Below, piece after piece: positions 15,346 through 24,203 of a stretch of DNA of 64,000 nt. Below the pieces are notes generated by a model. That model worked only from the letters and a program-made list of their open reading frames with translations. It ran no database searches and was not told the origin of the DNA. Origin of the DNA: Oscillospiraceae bacterium (GTDB lineage: Bacteria > Bacillota > Clostridia > Oscillospirales > CAG-272); assembly GCA_015063795.1 (NCBI GenBank), contig SVTL01000001.1, positions 361,614-425,613 on the forward strand, written 5' to 3'. Made by a program: the position numbers and the translations under genes. How positions within the stretch are numbered: position 1 is the first letter of the stretch; every line of letters begins with the position of its first letter.

Positions 15346-16611
15346 ATGAAGCAAGGCTATCGCGTAAAAAGTGCCGAGATCCTCTGCGTCGGCACCGAGA
15401 TCCTCATCGGCGACATCATCAACACCAACGCCGCTTACATTTCCACCCGTTTGGCGGAGATGGGCATCAACCAATACCATCAGGAGGTGGTGGGCGACAA
15501 TCCCGACCGCCTGCGCTACTATCTGAAAAACGCTCTTGACCGTGCCGACTGCATCATCATGTCGGGCGGTCTCGGCCCCACGTATGACGATCTGACCAAG
15601 GAAACGGTTGCCGATCTGATGGGCAGGGAGCTTCATATGCACGAGCGCTCCCTTCAGAGGCTGGAGAGCTATTTTGCCGGCCGCAAGATCAAAATGACCG
15701 ACAACAACCGCAAGCAGGCCATGATCCCCGACGGAAGCGTGGTCTTTGACAACGACTGCGGAACCGCTCCCGGCATGGCGGTGGAGGATGAGGAGAGGGG
15801 CAAGATCGTCATTCTTCTGCCCGGTCCGCCCAGAGAGCTGCATCCGATGATGGACAATGCGGTCATTCCGTATCTGTCGCAGTTTACCGAGTCGGTCTTT
15901 TTCAGCAGGAACATCAACATTTTCGGCATGGGAGAATCGACTGTGGCCTCCATTGTCGATGACATCATGCAGACCAGCGAAAATCCCACCGTTGCGCCTT
16001 ACGCCAAGGACAGCGAGGTTCGCCTCCGCGTGACGGCCAAGGGCAGCGACAAAGAGGCTTGTGCATCTCTGTGCGATGAGATGATCGAGCGCATCCGACA
16101 GACCGAGGTGGGAGCCTGCATCTACGGCGTGGATACCTCGCTGGAGGAGGCGCTGGTCGCCCGTCTGAAGGAGAAGGGACTGAAGATCGCCGTTGCCGAA
16201 TCCTGCACGGGCGGTATGGTGAGCAAAACGATTACCGATGTCCGCGGCTCGTCCGCTGTTTTTGACGGCGGCGTGATCTCCTATGCCAATGAGGTCAAGC
16301 AGCAGCTTCTCGGCGTTTCGGCTCATACGCTGGAGACATATGGCGCGGTCAGCGAGCAGACGGCAATGGAAATGGCCGAGGGCGTGAAGAAGCGGATGAA
16401 TGCCGACATCGGGATCGCGCTGACTGGCATCGCCGGCCCCGACGGAGGAAGCGAGGAAAAGCCTGTGGGGCTGGTCTATATCGGCGTCAGCGGCAAGGCC
16501 GGTACGTTCGCAAAAGAGCTCCGCATCCGCAACAACGGACGGGACTACATCCGTGTATCCGCCACCAAAAACGCGCTTCACGCCGCCATCTGCGAGGCTG
16601 AGAGAGCGTAA
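15346..16611 (+). CDS. cinA: CinA family nicotinamide mononucleotide deamidase-related protein
   Basis: A 421-residue two-domain protein of full family length. Residues 1-170 are a molybdopterin-binding-like domain (SAEILCVGTEILIGDIINTN, MSGGLGPTYDDLTKE, and LPGPPRELHPM), which in CinA acts as an ADP-ribose pyrophosphatase. Residues about 260-420 are the CinA C-terminal NMN deamidase domain (AVAESCTGGMVSKTITDVRG, GVISYANEVKQQLLGV, and GIAGPDGGSEEKPVG). Together they recycle the nicotinamide mononucleotide formed by NAD-dependent DNA ligase. A link to DNA repair fits its position upstream of mutS and mutL. The older competence-induced name comes from streptococci; no competence genes are seen here. 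Confidence 0.95.
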   Translation: MKQGYRVKSAEILCVGTEILIGDIINTNAAYISTRLAEMGINQYHQEVVGDNPDRLRYYLKNALDRADCIIMSGGLGPTYDDLTKETVADLMGRELHMHERSLQRLESYFAGRKIKMTDNNRKQAMIPDGSVVFDNDCGTAPGMAVEDEERGKIVILLPGPPRELHPMMDNAVIPYLSQFTESVFFSRNINIFGMGESTVASIVDDIMQTSENPTVAPYAKDSEVRLRVTAKGSDKEACASLCDEMIERIRQTEVGACIYGVDTSLEEALVARLKEKGLKIAVAESCTGGMVSKTITDVRGSSAVFDGGVISYANEVKQQLLGVSAHTLETYGAVSEQTAMEMAEGVKKRMNADIGIALTGIAGPDGGSEEKPVGLVYIGVSGKAGTFAKELRIRNNGRDYIRVSATKNALHAAICEAERA

Positions 16612-16663
16612 AGTAAAGATAGTTTTCGATCAAAATTTGATATGAAAATTGACGTAAAAAGAG

Positions 16664-17239
16664 GTGAGAGTGTTGTTCTGGTATGCTGTTGGCACCCTTG
16701 TGCTTGTTGTGATCGCTTACCCTTATCTGCGATGCTTGTACAAGAGATTAGCATTGGCGAGAAAAATCAAAACAGTATGTAAGAAAAAAGGGCATGCTTT
16801 GCATAAGACACACCTTTTCTGGTTCCTCGGCTCAAAGCAGACAACTTCATGCGATTTTTATGTTGAAGGCGCGAACGAAGTGTTTGCCGTCAAGCTGTTC
16901 GGAATGCCGAAGCGGCTCTGCACGTTGATTTTTAATGAGGACGGAAGTTATTTTATCCGACGGTTCATCGCTTTTCTTTCCTATGATGCCTCGGCTGTGC
17001 GCTTTCCGATCGACGGCAAGGCAAAAGCAATGCCATCTTATGATTTTCGCTTTCGCTACCGAAACGAATGGGAGATCAAAACGCCTCGCCGCATCCTGTT
17101 GGTCCATCCGGTTTCGATGGAGATCCGCCGCCGCTCTCTTCGCGGAAACGAGACCATTGTCGGCGCGGGAGAAATTGTCAACGGCATGGAGATCGATTCC
17201 TTGCCCTGTCTGTTGAATGATCTGGAGCATGCACGATGA
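16664..17239 (+). CDS. Single-pass membrane protein of unknown function
   Basis: About 190 residues. A strongly hydrophobic N-terminal segment (FWYAVGTLVLVVIAYPYL) is followed by a basic stretch (YKRLALARKIKTVCKKKGH), so the remaining 150 residues should be cytoplasmic, anchored at the membrane. I recognise no domain. The start is uncertain: the GTG at 16664 overlaps the likely ribosome site AGAGGTGA, so the GTG at 16670 or TTG at 16673 are better candidates. Its stop overlaps the first MutS-like gene in an ATGA, and that gene overlaps the second in the same way; the three are clearly made together. This suggests a membrane partner for the ATPase pair, which is inference. Confidence 0.65.
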   Translation: MRVLFWYAVGTLVLVVIAYPYLRCLYKRLALARKIKTVCKKKGHALHKTHLFWFLGSKQTTSCDFYVEGANEVFAVKLFGMPKRLCTLIFNEDGSYFIRRFIAFLSYDASAVRFPIDGKAKAMPSYDFRFRYRNEWEIKTPRRILLVHPVSMEIRRRSLRGNETIVGAGEIVNGMEIDSLPCLLNDLEHAR

Positions 17240-18681
17240 AAACGGTACCCAAACTGTTACATGTCAAAAAAGACCATCCGATTCCTCTTGATGTGATTTC
17301 CGATCTGCAGCTGGATCGGCTGTTGAGCAGGGAAACGCTTTCGGTTCTGCAATACCCCTGCGGAGAAAGTGAGATCAAGCGCCGCTTGGACGTGTTTGCT
17401 TTCCTTGAAAAGGGCGAAAACATCGATCGGCTCAAAACGGCATGCTCGGCTTTGACGGACGCAGAACGTTCCCTGTATCGGTTGAACGAAGCGGATATTC
17501 CTCTGAATCGGTACCATTGCTTTGCCCAACTGCTCGCTTCTTATCTCACAGCCTGTGAGAAGTTGACTGCATTTTCGGATTCGGGAAGCCTGCTAAAGGA
17601 TATCTCCGATTTTTATACATCCGTGGAAAAGCAAAATCTTGTTTCTCAACTGAAAAAAACAGAGGGACGGATCAACGCTCTTCTTGAAAAGATGCGCGTG
17701 GGGCTGCTGTCTCTTTCTGATAAAAATTGGCTCACGCCCGATCGTGAGGCCGTAAGTGAATATGATCGGATCGGCGCCTGCGCACAAGAGATCGGTCTGA
17801 CCGTTCCGCACAAGAAAGAGCTGAAGCGCAGGATCAACCGCGCTCTCTCCGATGCCGTGTGTCGGCTTTACGAGGAGGAAACGGCAGAAATCGAAGCGTT
17901 GATCGATCGATGTGCCGATGTGGATTTCCGCGAGCCGCTTTCGTATATCGGTCAGATCAAATTCTTTCTTGAGATCCGTACCCTTGTTGAAAAAGCAGAG
18001 AAGATCTGCGCTTCACACTGCCTGCCAACCATTTCCAAAGAGCGTCGTTATGCGGCAAAGGATCTGTATGATGTGTCGCTGTTGGCGAAACATTGCGATG
18101 CCATCGTCCCGAATGATGCCGATTTTACCGAGGAAGAACCGTTCGGTTTTCTGATCGGAGCAAACGGCGGCGGCAAAACGACCTATCTGCGTGCGGTGGG
18201 AATCAATCTGCTTCTCTTTTTGTCCGGCTGTCCCGTTTTTGCAAAATCGGCCGAGATTTTCCCATTTGATGCGGTTTATACCCATTTTCCGAAGGACGAA
18301 CGGTTTGATTCGGTCGGACGTTTGGACGAGGAAAAGCAGAGGACAGATGAGATGTTGGAAGAAGCAAGAGGGAAAAACGTCTTTTTGCTTTTCAACGAAA
18401 CGTATAGCGGCACCGACGAAGCCAAAGGCTTTGAGCTGTTGAAAAAAGCGGCGGAACAGATTCAACAAGACGGGCATTTCGGGCTGTATGTCACGCATTT
18501 TCATGACGTTCTTTCTCTCGATCATCCCATTCTTTCGGCGGAAGTGGATCTATCCGATGAAAACAAGCGTACCTTCCGCATTGCCAAAGCAAAGGGAAAG
18601 GCTTCGTCTTATGCGTTGGACATTTTGAAAAAATACCGTCTTGACAAACGGTCTCTTGCGGCAAGGAGGGAAAAAGCATGA
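17236..18681 (+). CDS. MutS-like ATPase, first of a pair
   Basis: A 481-residue protein with the MutS core and clamp plus ATPase architecture but no mismatch-recognition domain. Residues 1 to about 290 are helical (lever/clamp-like). The MutS-type ATPase follows: Walker A GANGGGKTT at 308-316 and, in the Walker B position, FLLFNETYSGTDE with Asn387-Glu388 in place of Asp-Glu. The H-loop histidine is in YVTHFHD. There is no Smr domain and the length is well below MutS (about 860) and MutS2 (about 780), so it is neither. ATPase competence is uncertain because the Mg-coordinating Asp is Asn, while the catalytic Glu is kept. The paralogue downstream shares the same change. Confidence 0.8.
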   Translation: MKTVPKLLHVKKDHPIPLDVISDLQLDRLLSRETLSVLQYPCGESEIKRRLDVFAFLEKGENIDRLKTACSALTDAERSLYRLNEADIPLNRYHCFAQLLASYLTACEKLTAFSDSGSLLKDISDFYTSVEKQNLVSQLKKTEGRINALLEKMRVGLLSLSDKNWLTPDREAVSEYDRIGACAQEIGLTVPHKKELKRRINRALSDAVCRLYEEETAEIEALIDRCADVDFREPLSYIGQIKFFLEIRTLVEKAEKICASHCLPTISKERRYAAKDLYDVSLLAKHCDAIVPNDADFTEEEPFGFLIGANGGGKTTYLRAVGINLLLFLSGCPVFAKSAEIFPFDAVYTHFPKDERFDSVGRLDEEKQRTDEMLEEARGKNVFLLFNETYSGTDEAKGFELLKKAAEQIQQDGHFGLYVTHFHDVLSLDHPILSAEVDLSDENKRTFRIAKAKGKASSYALDILKKYRLDKRSLAARREKA

Positions 18682-20135
18682 CCATTTGTCTCCTTCATCG
18701 GGAGAGCGCCGCTCCGGCGAAAAAAGCTGCCGGTGAAAGAACCCTCTATCGCTTCTCTCTTGACCGCTCCTTTGCCTATATCTGTGCGGATGTAAAAAAA
18801 CGGGAAAGCTTTTTGTCCGTGCTGGCGTGCTTGACCGATGATCGGCAGGAGATCCGCTACAGGCAGGAGATCTTAAAGGATTTTCAGAAAAATCCATCCC
18901 TGCTGGAACAGCTGATTTCTTTGACCGATCGCTTTGAGGCGCTGAAAGAATCGCAGAAAAGCGCAGGCAGGGAAGAATACCGCATGCAATCGGAGCGGAC
19001 AGCATCGTCTTTGGCCTCGAAAAACATCCTGCAGCTGCAAGCAATTTCCTTCAAGCGTGCGCTGTTGTTCGTCAAGGCCTATAGCGATCTTTTGTCGGCT
19101 TGCGATCTGCAATCAGAGGGGCTTCTTGCCTTCCTTGAAGAATGCAAGCTTATGGCGGATTCGCCTGCTTTTGAAAAGCTGATTGTCTTCTGCTCAAAAT
19201 ATGAACGTTTCAGCCAAAACGATTTCTGGGATTTCAAAATATCTCTGAACGAAGACGGACGGCTTTGCGCATGTGAATCGATCGATCACCGTTTTGTTCG
19301 CATCAGCGATCCCGATCAGAAAAAGAAGGGGATTTCGCTGTTTAAAAGAAAAGAAGAAGAATCCTTTCCCTGTGCCCGTGTTTATCCGGACAAGGACGGA
19401 TTGCTTGAGGAGCTTTCCGTTGCGGCTTTTTCCGATCTGTCGAGGCTTTTTGAGAGCTTGTCAGAGCAAGTTTTCGAAGCGTTTGCTTTTCTTGCCGAGG
19501 ATCTGGTTTTTTATGATGTCGCGATCGCCTATCTGAATGCCTTGCAGAAAAAGAACATCTCTTTCTCTTATCCTCGTTTTACCGACAGCGGGGAGATAAG
19601 CGTCAGCAAGCTCTACGACCTGCACCTGCTGATGTCAAAGCCGAATCCGAGTGAGGTTGTCCCAAACGATTTTGCTTTGTCTGAAAAAGCGGGCGGGCTT
19701 TTGCTGTTCGGAGGAAACGGCAGCGGAAAAACCTCTTATCTTCGTTCGATCGGAACCATGCAGATCCTGGCGCAGGCAGGCTTGCCGATTCCTTGTGAAA
19801 GAGCAGCTCTCCCCTTGGTCTCGCAGATCGCAACGCAGTTTTCCGAGGCGGAAAAGGAGTTCTGCGAGGGCAACGATGCAGGGCGCTTTGAGCAGGAGGT
19901 GCGGGAATTGGCCGCTATGGTCGAAAGCTTGCAGGAAGGCGCTCTCGTTTTTCTCAACGAAACCTTTCAAAGCACAGCCTATGAAGAGGGAACGGAAGGC
20001 TTATATCATATTTTAAACTATTTTTCCGCACAGAACATCCGCTGGATCCTGGTTTCCCATCTGACACAATTGGAGAGATATGTTCAAAAAAACGAAGCGG
20101 ATATTCGATACATCAAGCATTTTGAAGTATGTTAA
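18678..20135 (+). CDS. MutS-like ATPase, second of a pair
   Basis: A 485-residue paralogue of the preceding gene, starting in an ATGA overlap with it. The N-terminal 300 residues are helical, without the MutS mismatch-binding domain. Walker A is GGNGSGKTS at 345-353; the Walker B position reads LVFLNETFQST with Asn427-Glu428, again Asn for Asp; the H-loop reads LVSHLTQLE. Sequence between the two paralogues is clearly divergent, so a heterodimer like eukaryotic MutS homologues or MutS-like anti-recombination proteins is conceivable. No Smr or endonuclease domain is present. The real miaB-mutS-mutL genes follow 29 bases later in the same direction, so the pair may act in, or be tuned with, DNA repair; that is inference. 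Confidence 0.8.
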   Translation: MTICLLHRESAAPAKKAAGERTLYRFSLDRSFAYICADVKKRESFLSVLACLTDDRQEIRYRQEILKDFQKNPSLLEQLISLTDRFEALKESQKSAGREEYRMQSERTASSLASKNILQLQAISFKRALLFVKAYSDLLSACDLQSEGLLAFLEECKLMADSPAFEKLIVFCSKYERFSQNDFWDFKISLNEDGRLCACESIDHRFVRISDPDQKKKGISLFKRKEEESFPCARVYPDKDGLLEELSVAAFSDLSRLFESLSEQVFEAFAFLAEDLVFYDVAIAYLNALQKKNISFSYPRFTDSGEISVSKLYDLHLLMSKPNPSEVVPNDFALSEKAGGLLLFGGNGSGKTSYLRSIGTMQILAQAGLPIPCERAALPLVSQIATQFSEAEKEFCEGNDAGRFEQEVRELAAMVESLQEGALVFLNETFQSTAYEEGTEGLYHILNYFSAQNIRWILVSHLTQLERYVQKNEADIRYIKHFEVC

Positions 20136-20164
20136 AAATCCATTGAAAAAGGAACGGTTGACGC

Positions 20165-21598
20165 ATGGCAGAACAGCATTCGCGCTTTGTCTCCGAAAAA
20201 GAGCTTGACAGACAGAGAGCGTTTATCGAAAAAATACGAAAAAGAACAGCGGCTTTTACCGCGGAAAAGGGAAGACCGCCTTATTACCACATTCTGACCT
20301 TCGGCTGTCAGCAGAACGAGGCGGACAGCGAGATCCTGTCAGGGCTGGCTACCGAGATGGGGTATTGCGAGAGCGAGGACCCCGCACAGTGCGAGCTGAT
20401 CGTGATCAACACCTGCGCGGTGCGCGAGCATGCCGAAAAAAGGGCGCTTTCCATCACAGGCCAGCTGAAGCACCTGAAGGCCGCCAATCCTGCGATGAAG
20501 ATCGCCATCTGCGGATGCATGGTCTCGCAGGAGCATCGGCGGGACGACATCAAGTTCCGATACCCTTATGTGGACATTCTCTTCGGAACCGATAAGCTCT
20601 ACCGCTTTCCCGAGTATCTTTCCGCGCGGCTGGACGGGGGCAAGCGCAGCTTCTCGATCCCCGACAGCGAAGGCACCATCGCCGAGGGACTGCCCGTCAA
20701 GCGTAAAAACGCCTTTTCCTCTTATGTTTCGGTCATGTACGGCTGCAACAATTTCTGCACCTACTGCATCGTCCCCTATGTGCGGGGCAGGGAACGCAGC
20801 CGCCGCCCGGAGGATGTGGTCAAGGAAGTCAAGACGCTGGTGGAGGCCGGATGCCGCGAGATCACGCTTCTCGGACAGAATGTCAATTCCTACGGCAAGG
20901 ATCTGGAGCGTCCGTATGATTTTTCCGATCTTCTGAAGGAGATCGACGCCATTGAGGGCGATTTCTGGATTCGTTTCATGACCAGTCACCCCAAGGATGC
21001 CTCCAAAAAGCTGATCGACACCATCGCAGACGGAAGACACATTGCCCATCAGCTTCATCTGCCTCTGCAGTCGGGAAGCGATGACGTGCTCAAGCGAATG
21101 AACCGTGTGTATACCTTTGCCCAATACCAAGAGCTTGCCGCTTATGCCAATGAGCGCATTTCGGACCTGGCCATGACCAGCGACATCATCGTCGGCTTCC
21201 CCGGTGAAAGCGAGGACGATTTTGCCAAAACGCTGGAAGCGCTTTCGGCTGTCCGCTTTGATTCGATTTTCTCTTTCCTGTATTCGCCGCGAAAGGGGAC
21301 GCCTGCCGCTTCGATGGAGGACCAGATCGGGGAAGCGGTGAAAAAGGAGCGGTTTGAGCGGCTGCTTCAGCTGCAGAACAGCATTTCCAAGGAAAAGAAC
21401 GACCGCTGTGAAAAGAGTGTGCAGAAGGTTTTGGTGATGGGAAGAAGCAAGACCGACGACAGCACGCTTACCGGCCGCAATGAGCAGAATAAGCTTGTCC
21501 ATTTCAAAGGAAGCGATTCGCTGATTGGTCGTTTTGTCCGCATAAAGATTACAAAAGCCGAGACCTTCGCCCTGTTCGGTGAGCTTGAGGAGGATTGA
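20165..21598 (+). CDS. miaB: tRNA-2-methylthio-N6-dimethylallyladenosine synthase
   Basis: A 477-residue radical SAM methylthiotransferase that modifies A37 of tRNAs reading UNN codons. An N-terminal UPF0004 domain carries three cluster cysteines (FGCQQNEADSE, INTCAVREHAEKRA and CGCMVSQEHRR). The radical SAM core has YGCNNFCTYCIVPYVRGRER with the CxxxCxxC ligands. A TRAM domain closes the protein (about residues 412-475). An N-terminal extension of some 40 residues is normal for Clostridia. The gap to mutS is three bases, a conserved Clostridia order miaB-mutS-mutL. It shares the likely transcript with the MutS-like pair. Confidence 0.97.
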   Translation: MAEQHSRFVSEKELDRQRAFIEKIRKRTAAFTAEKGRPPYYHILTFGCQQNEADSEILSGLATEMGYCESEDPAQCELIVINTCAVREHAEKRALSITGQLKHLKAANPAMKIAICGCMVSQEHRRDDIKFRYPYVDILFGTDKLYRFPEYLSARLDGGKRSFSIPDSEGTIAEGLPVKRKNAFSSYVSVMYGCNNFCTYCIVPYVRGRERSRRPEDVVKEVKTLVEAGCREITLLGQNVNSYGKDLERPYDFSDLLKEIDAIEGDFWIRFMTSHPKDASKKLIDTIADGRHIAHQLHLPLQSGSDDVLKRMNRVYTFAQYQELAAYANERISDLAMTSDIIVGFPGESEDDFAKTLEALSAVRFDSIFSFLYSPRKGTPAASMEDQIGEAVKKERFERLLQLQNSISKEKNDRCEKSVQKVLVMGRSKTDDSTLTGRNEQNKLVHFKGSDSLIGRFVRIKITKAETFALFGELEED

Positions 21599-21601
21599 CT
21601 C

Positions 21602-24175
21602 ATGACACCCATGATGACGCAATATTTTGAATTCAAGGCGCAGTATCCCGACCACATCCTTTTTTTCCGTCTCGGTGACTTTTATGAGATGTTTTTTGAC
21701 GATGCCAAGGTAGCATCCAAGGAACTGGAGCTGACGCTGACCGGGCGTGACTGCGGAGAAAAGGAGCGCGCGCCCATGTGCGGTGTCCCCTTTCATTCCG
21801 CGGACGGTTACATTGCGCGGCTGGTGGCGAGGGGCTTCAAGGTGGCCATCTGCGAGCAGACCGAGGATCCCGCCTCCGCGGTGGGGCTTGTCAAGCGCGA
21901 TGTGGTGCGCATCGTCACGCCGGGAACGGTGTTTGAGGGCGTTCTGCTCAACGAGAAGGAAAACAACTACCTCTGCTCGCTCTGTCTGGGCGAAAAGACT
22001 GCCGCTCTCTGCTTTGCGGACATCTCCACGGGCGAGGTGTCGGCCACAGCGGTAAAGGGCGAGGGGATCGCTCAGCGGCTGATCAACGAGCTGAGTCTCT
22101 ATTCCCCCCGTGAGCTGCTGCTCAATTCGCCTCTTTCGGTCTCCCGCGATCTGGAGTATTATGTCAAGGACCGCCTGAGATGCCTTGTCAACGACAGCGC
22201 CGAGCACCGTTTCGGGATCGAGGATGCCTCCAAGCTTGTCATCCGTTATTACGGACGCCTGCCCGACGGGGAAAACAGCGTGGAGCTGACGCGGGCCATC
22301 GGTGCGCTGCTCGGCTACATCGAGGAGACGCAGAAGACCGATATTACCTTCAACAAAAAGCTGAATGTATACGAAAGCGACCAATATCTGTCCATCGATT
22401 CCAACACGCGCCGCAATCTGGAGATCACCGAAACGATGCGGAGCAAGGAAAAGAAGGGCTCTCTGATCTGGGTGCTAGACCACACCAAAACCTCGGCAGG
22501 AGCAAGACTTCTCCGCAAATGGCTGGAGTTTCCGCTGGTCAACGACAGGCAGATCCTCTCCCGCCAAAAGGCGGTCACCGCTTTTTTTGAGGATTATATG
22601 CTCCGTGAGGAGACCGCCGATCTTCTCAAGGGCGTTCTCGATCTGGAGCGGCTGATGACAAAGGTCAATTTCGGAACAGCCACAGGCAAGGATCTGCGCG
22701 CCATTGCCAACACATTAAAGCTGGTTCCGCAGGTGTATGAGGTGCTGGAGCGCTGCGAAGAAGAGGAGATCGCCGATCTCTGTGCCTCTCTCGATCTTCT
22801 GAGCGATGTTTCCTCGCTCATCGACACAGCGCTTGTGGACGAGCCGCCTTTTTCGATCCGCGAGGGAGGCTTCATCCGTGAGGGCTATCACACCGAGGTG
22901 GACGAGCTTCGCACGATCATGACCGGCGGCGAGGATTTCAAAAATCAGCTGGAGGCCAAGGAACGGCTGGAGACCGGCATCAAGAATCTGAAGATCGGAT
23001 ACAACCGCGTGTTCGGCTATTACATCGAGGTGTCAAAATCCAACCTGTCTGAGGTTCCGCCCCATTACATCCGCAAGCAGACGCTGGCCAACGGCGAGCG
23101 GTACATCACCCAGGAGCTGAAGGATCTGGAGGCCACCATCCTCGGCGCCAAGGACAAGCTCTGCAGCCTTGAATATGAGCTCTTCCAGGAGCTTCGCTCA
23201 AAGGTGGCCGCCGAAAGCGAGCGCATCCAGCAGACAGCCAACGCGCTGGCGCTTCTGGATGTGTATATCTCATTGGCCGATGTGGCGGTGAAGAATCACT
23301 ATGTCTGCCCCGAGGTGGATTACAGCGATGTGATCGACATCAAGGAGGGGCGCCATCCGGTGGTGGAGCGCTTTGTGTCCGATGGCTATTTTGTCTCCAA
23401 CGACACGCTCCTTGACACCAATCACAACCGTTTGCTTCTCATCACCGGCCCCAATATGGCAGGTAAATCCACGTATATGCGTCAGGTGGCGATCATCACG
23501 CTGATGGCGCAGATCGGCTCGTTTGTTCCCGCCAAAGAGGCGCGGATCGGCATTGTCGACCGCATCTTCACGCGCGTGGGTGCCTCCGATGATCTGGCTT
23601 CGGGACAGTCCACCTTCATGCTGGAGATGAACGAGGTTGCTTACATTTTGAAGAATGCCACACGGCGGAGCCTGATCATTTACGACGAGATCGGCCGCGG
23701 TACCAGCACCTTTGACGGCATGAGCATCGCCAAGGCGGTGGCCGAATATACGCTGGGCAAAAAGATCGGCGCCAAAACGCTGTTTGCCACACACTATCAC
23801 GAGTTGACCACGCTTGAAGAGGAGCAGACCGGCGTTGTTAACTACAACATTGCCGCCAAGAAAAAGGGCGATGACATCACCTTCCTGCGTAAGATCGTCC
23901 GCGGACGCACCGATGACAGCTATGGCATCGAGGTCGCCAATCTGGCCGGCATTCCCACCGCCGTCATCCGCCGCGCCAAGGAGATTCTGGCCAAGATCGA
24001 GGCCGAGTCTGCCAAGCCCCGCGTGCTTGAGCAGGAGAGGGCAGAGGAGAACATCTCTTTTGATGATCTGAAAAAAGCGGAGGTCATCGATAAACTGAAA
24101 AACACCGATGTGAATCTGATGACGCCGATGGAGGCGCTCAATTTCCTCTTCCAGATCAAAAAAACGCTGGATTAA
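21602..24175 (+). CDS. mutS: DNA mismatch repair protein MutS
   Basis: An 857-residue, full-length mismatch sensor. The N-terminal mismatch-binding motif is in FRLGDFYEMFFDDA (Phe-x-Glu), followed by connector, core and clamp domains. The ATPase has Walker A ITGPNMAGKSTY, Walker B LIIYDEIGRGTSTFDG and the H-loop in FATHYHEL; the helix-u-turn-helix dimerisation region follows. All canonical residues are intact, in contrast to the two MutS-like proteins upstream. The ATG lies three bases after the miaB stop. The C-terminal tail (MTPMEALNFLFQIKKTL) is the usual one, although no beta-clamp motif is obvious to me. Confidence 0.98.
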   Translation: MTPMMTQYFEFKAQYPDHILFFRLGDFYEMFFDDAKVASKELELTLTGRDCGEKERAPMCGVPFHSADGYIARLVARGFKVAICEQTEDPASAVGLVKRDVVRIVTPGTVFEGVLLNEKENNYLCSLCLGEKTAALCFADISTGEVSATAVKGEGIAQRLINELSLYSPRELLLNSPLSVSRDLEYYVKDRLRCLVNDSAEHRFGIEDASKLVIRYYGRLPDGENSVELTRAIGALLGYIEETQKTDITFNKKLNVYESDQYLSIDSNTRRNLEITETMRSKEKKGSLIWVLDHTKTSAGARLLRKWLEFPLVNDRQILSRQKAVTAFFEDYMLREETADLLKGVLDLERLMTKVNFGTATGKDLRAIANTLKLVPQVYEVLERCEEEEIADLCASLDLLSDVSSLIDTALVDEPPFSIREGGFIREGYHTEVDELRTIMTGGEDFKNQLEAKERLETGIKNLKIGYNRVFGYYIEVSKSNLSEVPPHYIRKQTLANGERYITQELKDLEATILGAKDKLCSLEYELFQELRSKVAAESERIQQTANALALLDVYISLADVAVKNHYVCPEVDYSDVIDIKEGRHPVVERFVSDGYFVSNDTLLDTNHNRLLLITGPNMAGKSTYMRQVAIITLMAQIGSFVPAKEARIGIVDRIFTRVGASDDLASGQSTFMLEMNEVAYILKNATRRSLIIYDEIGRGTSTFDGMSIAKAVAEYTLGKKIGAKTLFATHYHELTTLEEEQTGVVNYNIAAKKKGDDITFLRKIVRGRTDDSYGIEVANLAGIPTAVIRRAKEILAKIEAESAKPRVLEQERAEENISFDDLKKAEVIDKLKNTDVNLMTPMEALNFLFQIKKTLD

Positions 24176-24203
24176 ACAACAAAGGAAAGGAATCCGATCA
24201 GGC

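Noticed and set aside
17236-20135. The MutS-like pair as MutS2 or as a broken mutS
   Set aside because: Both lack the Smr domain and the length of MutS2, both are intact from start to ATPase, and a complete canonical mutS stands downstream.
20339-22384. A 681-codon minus-strand frame opposite miaB and mutS
   Set aside because: It covers two certain genes and crosses their boundary in antisense; no ribosome site, promoter or domain supports it. The same applies to the long antisense frames opposite cinA, ilvD, ilvB and tgt.
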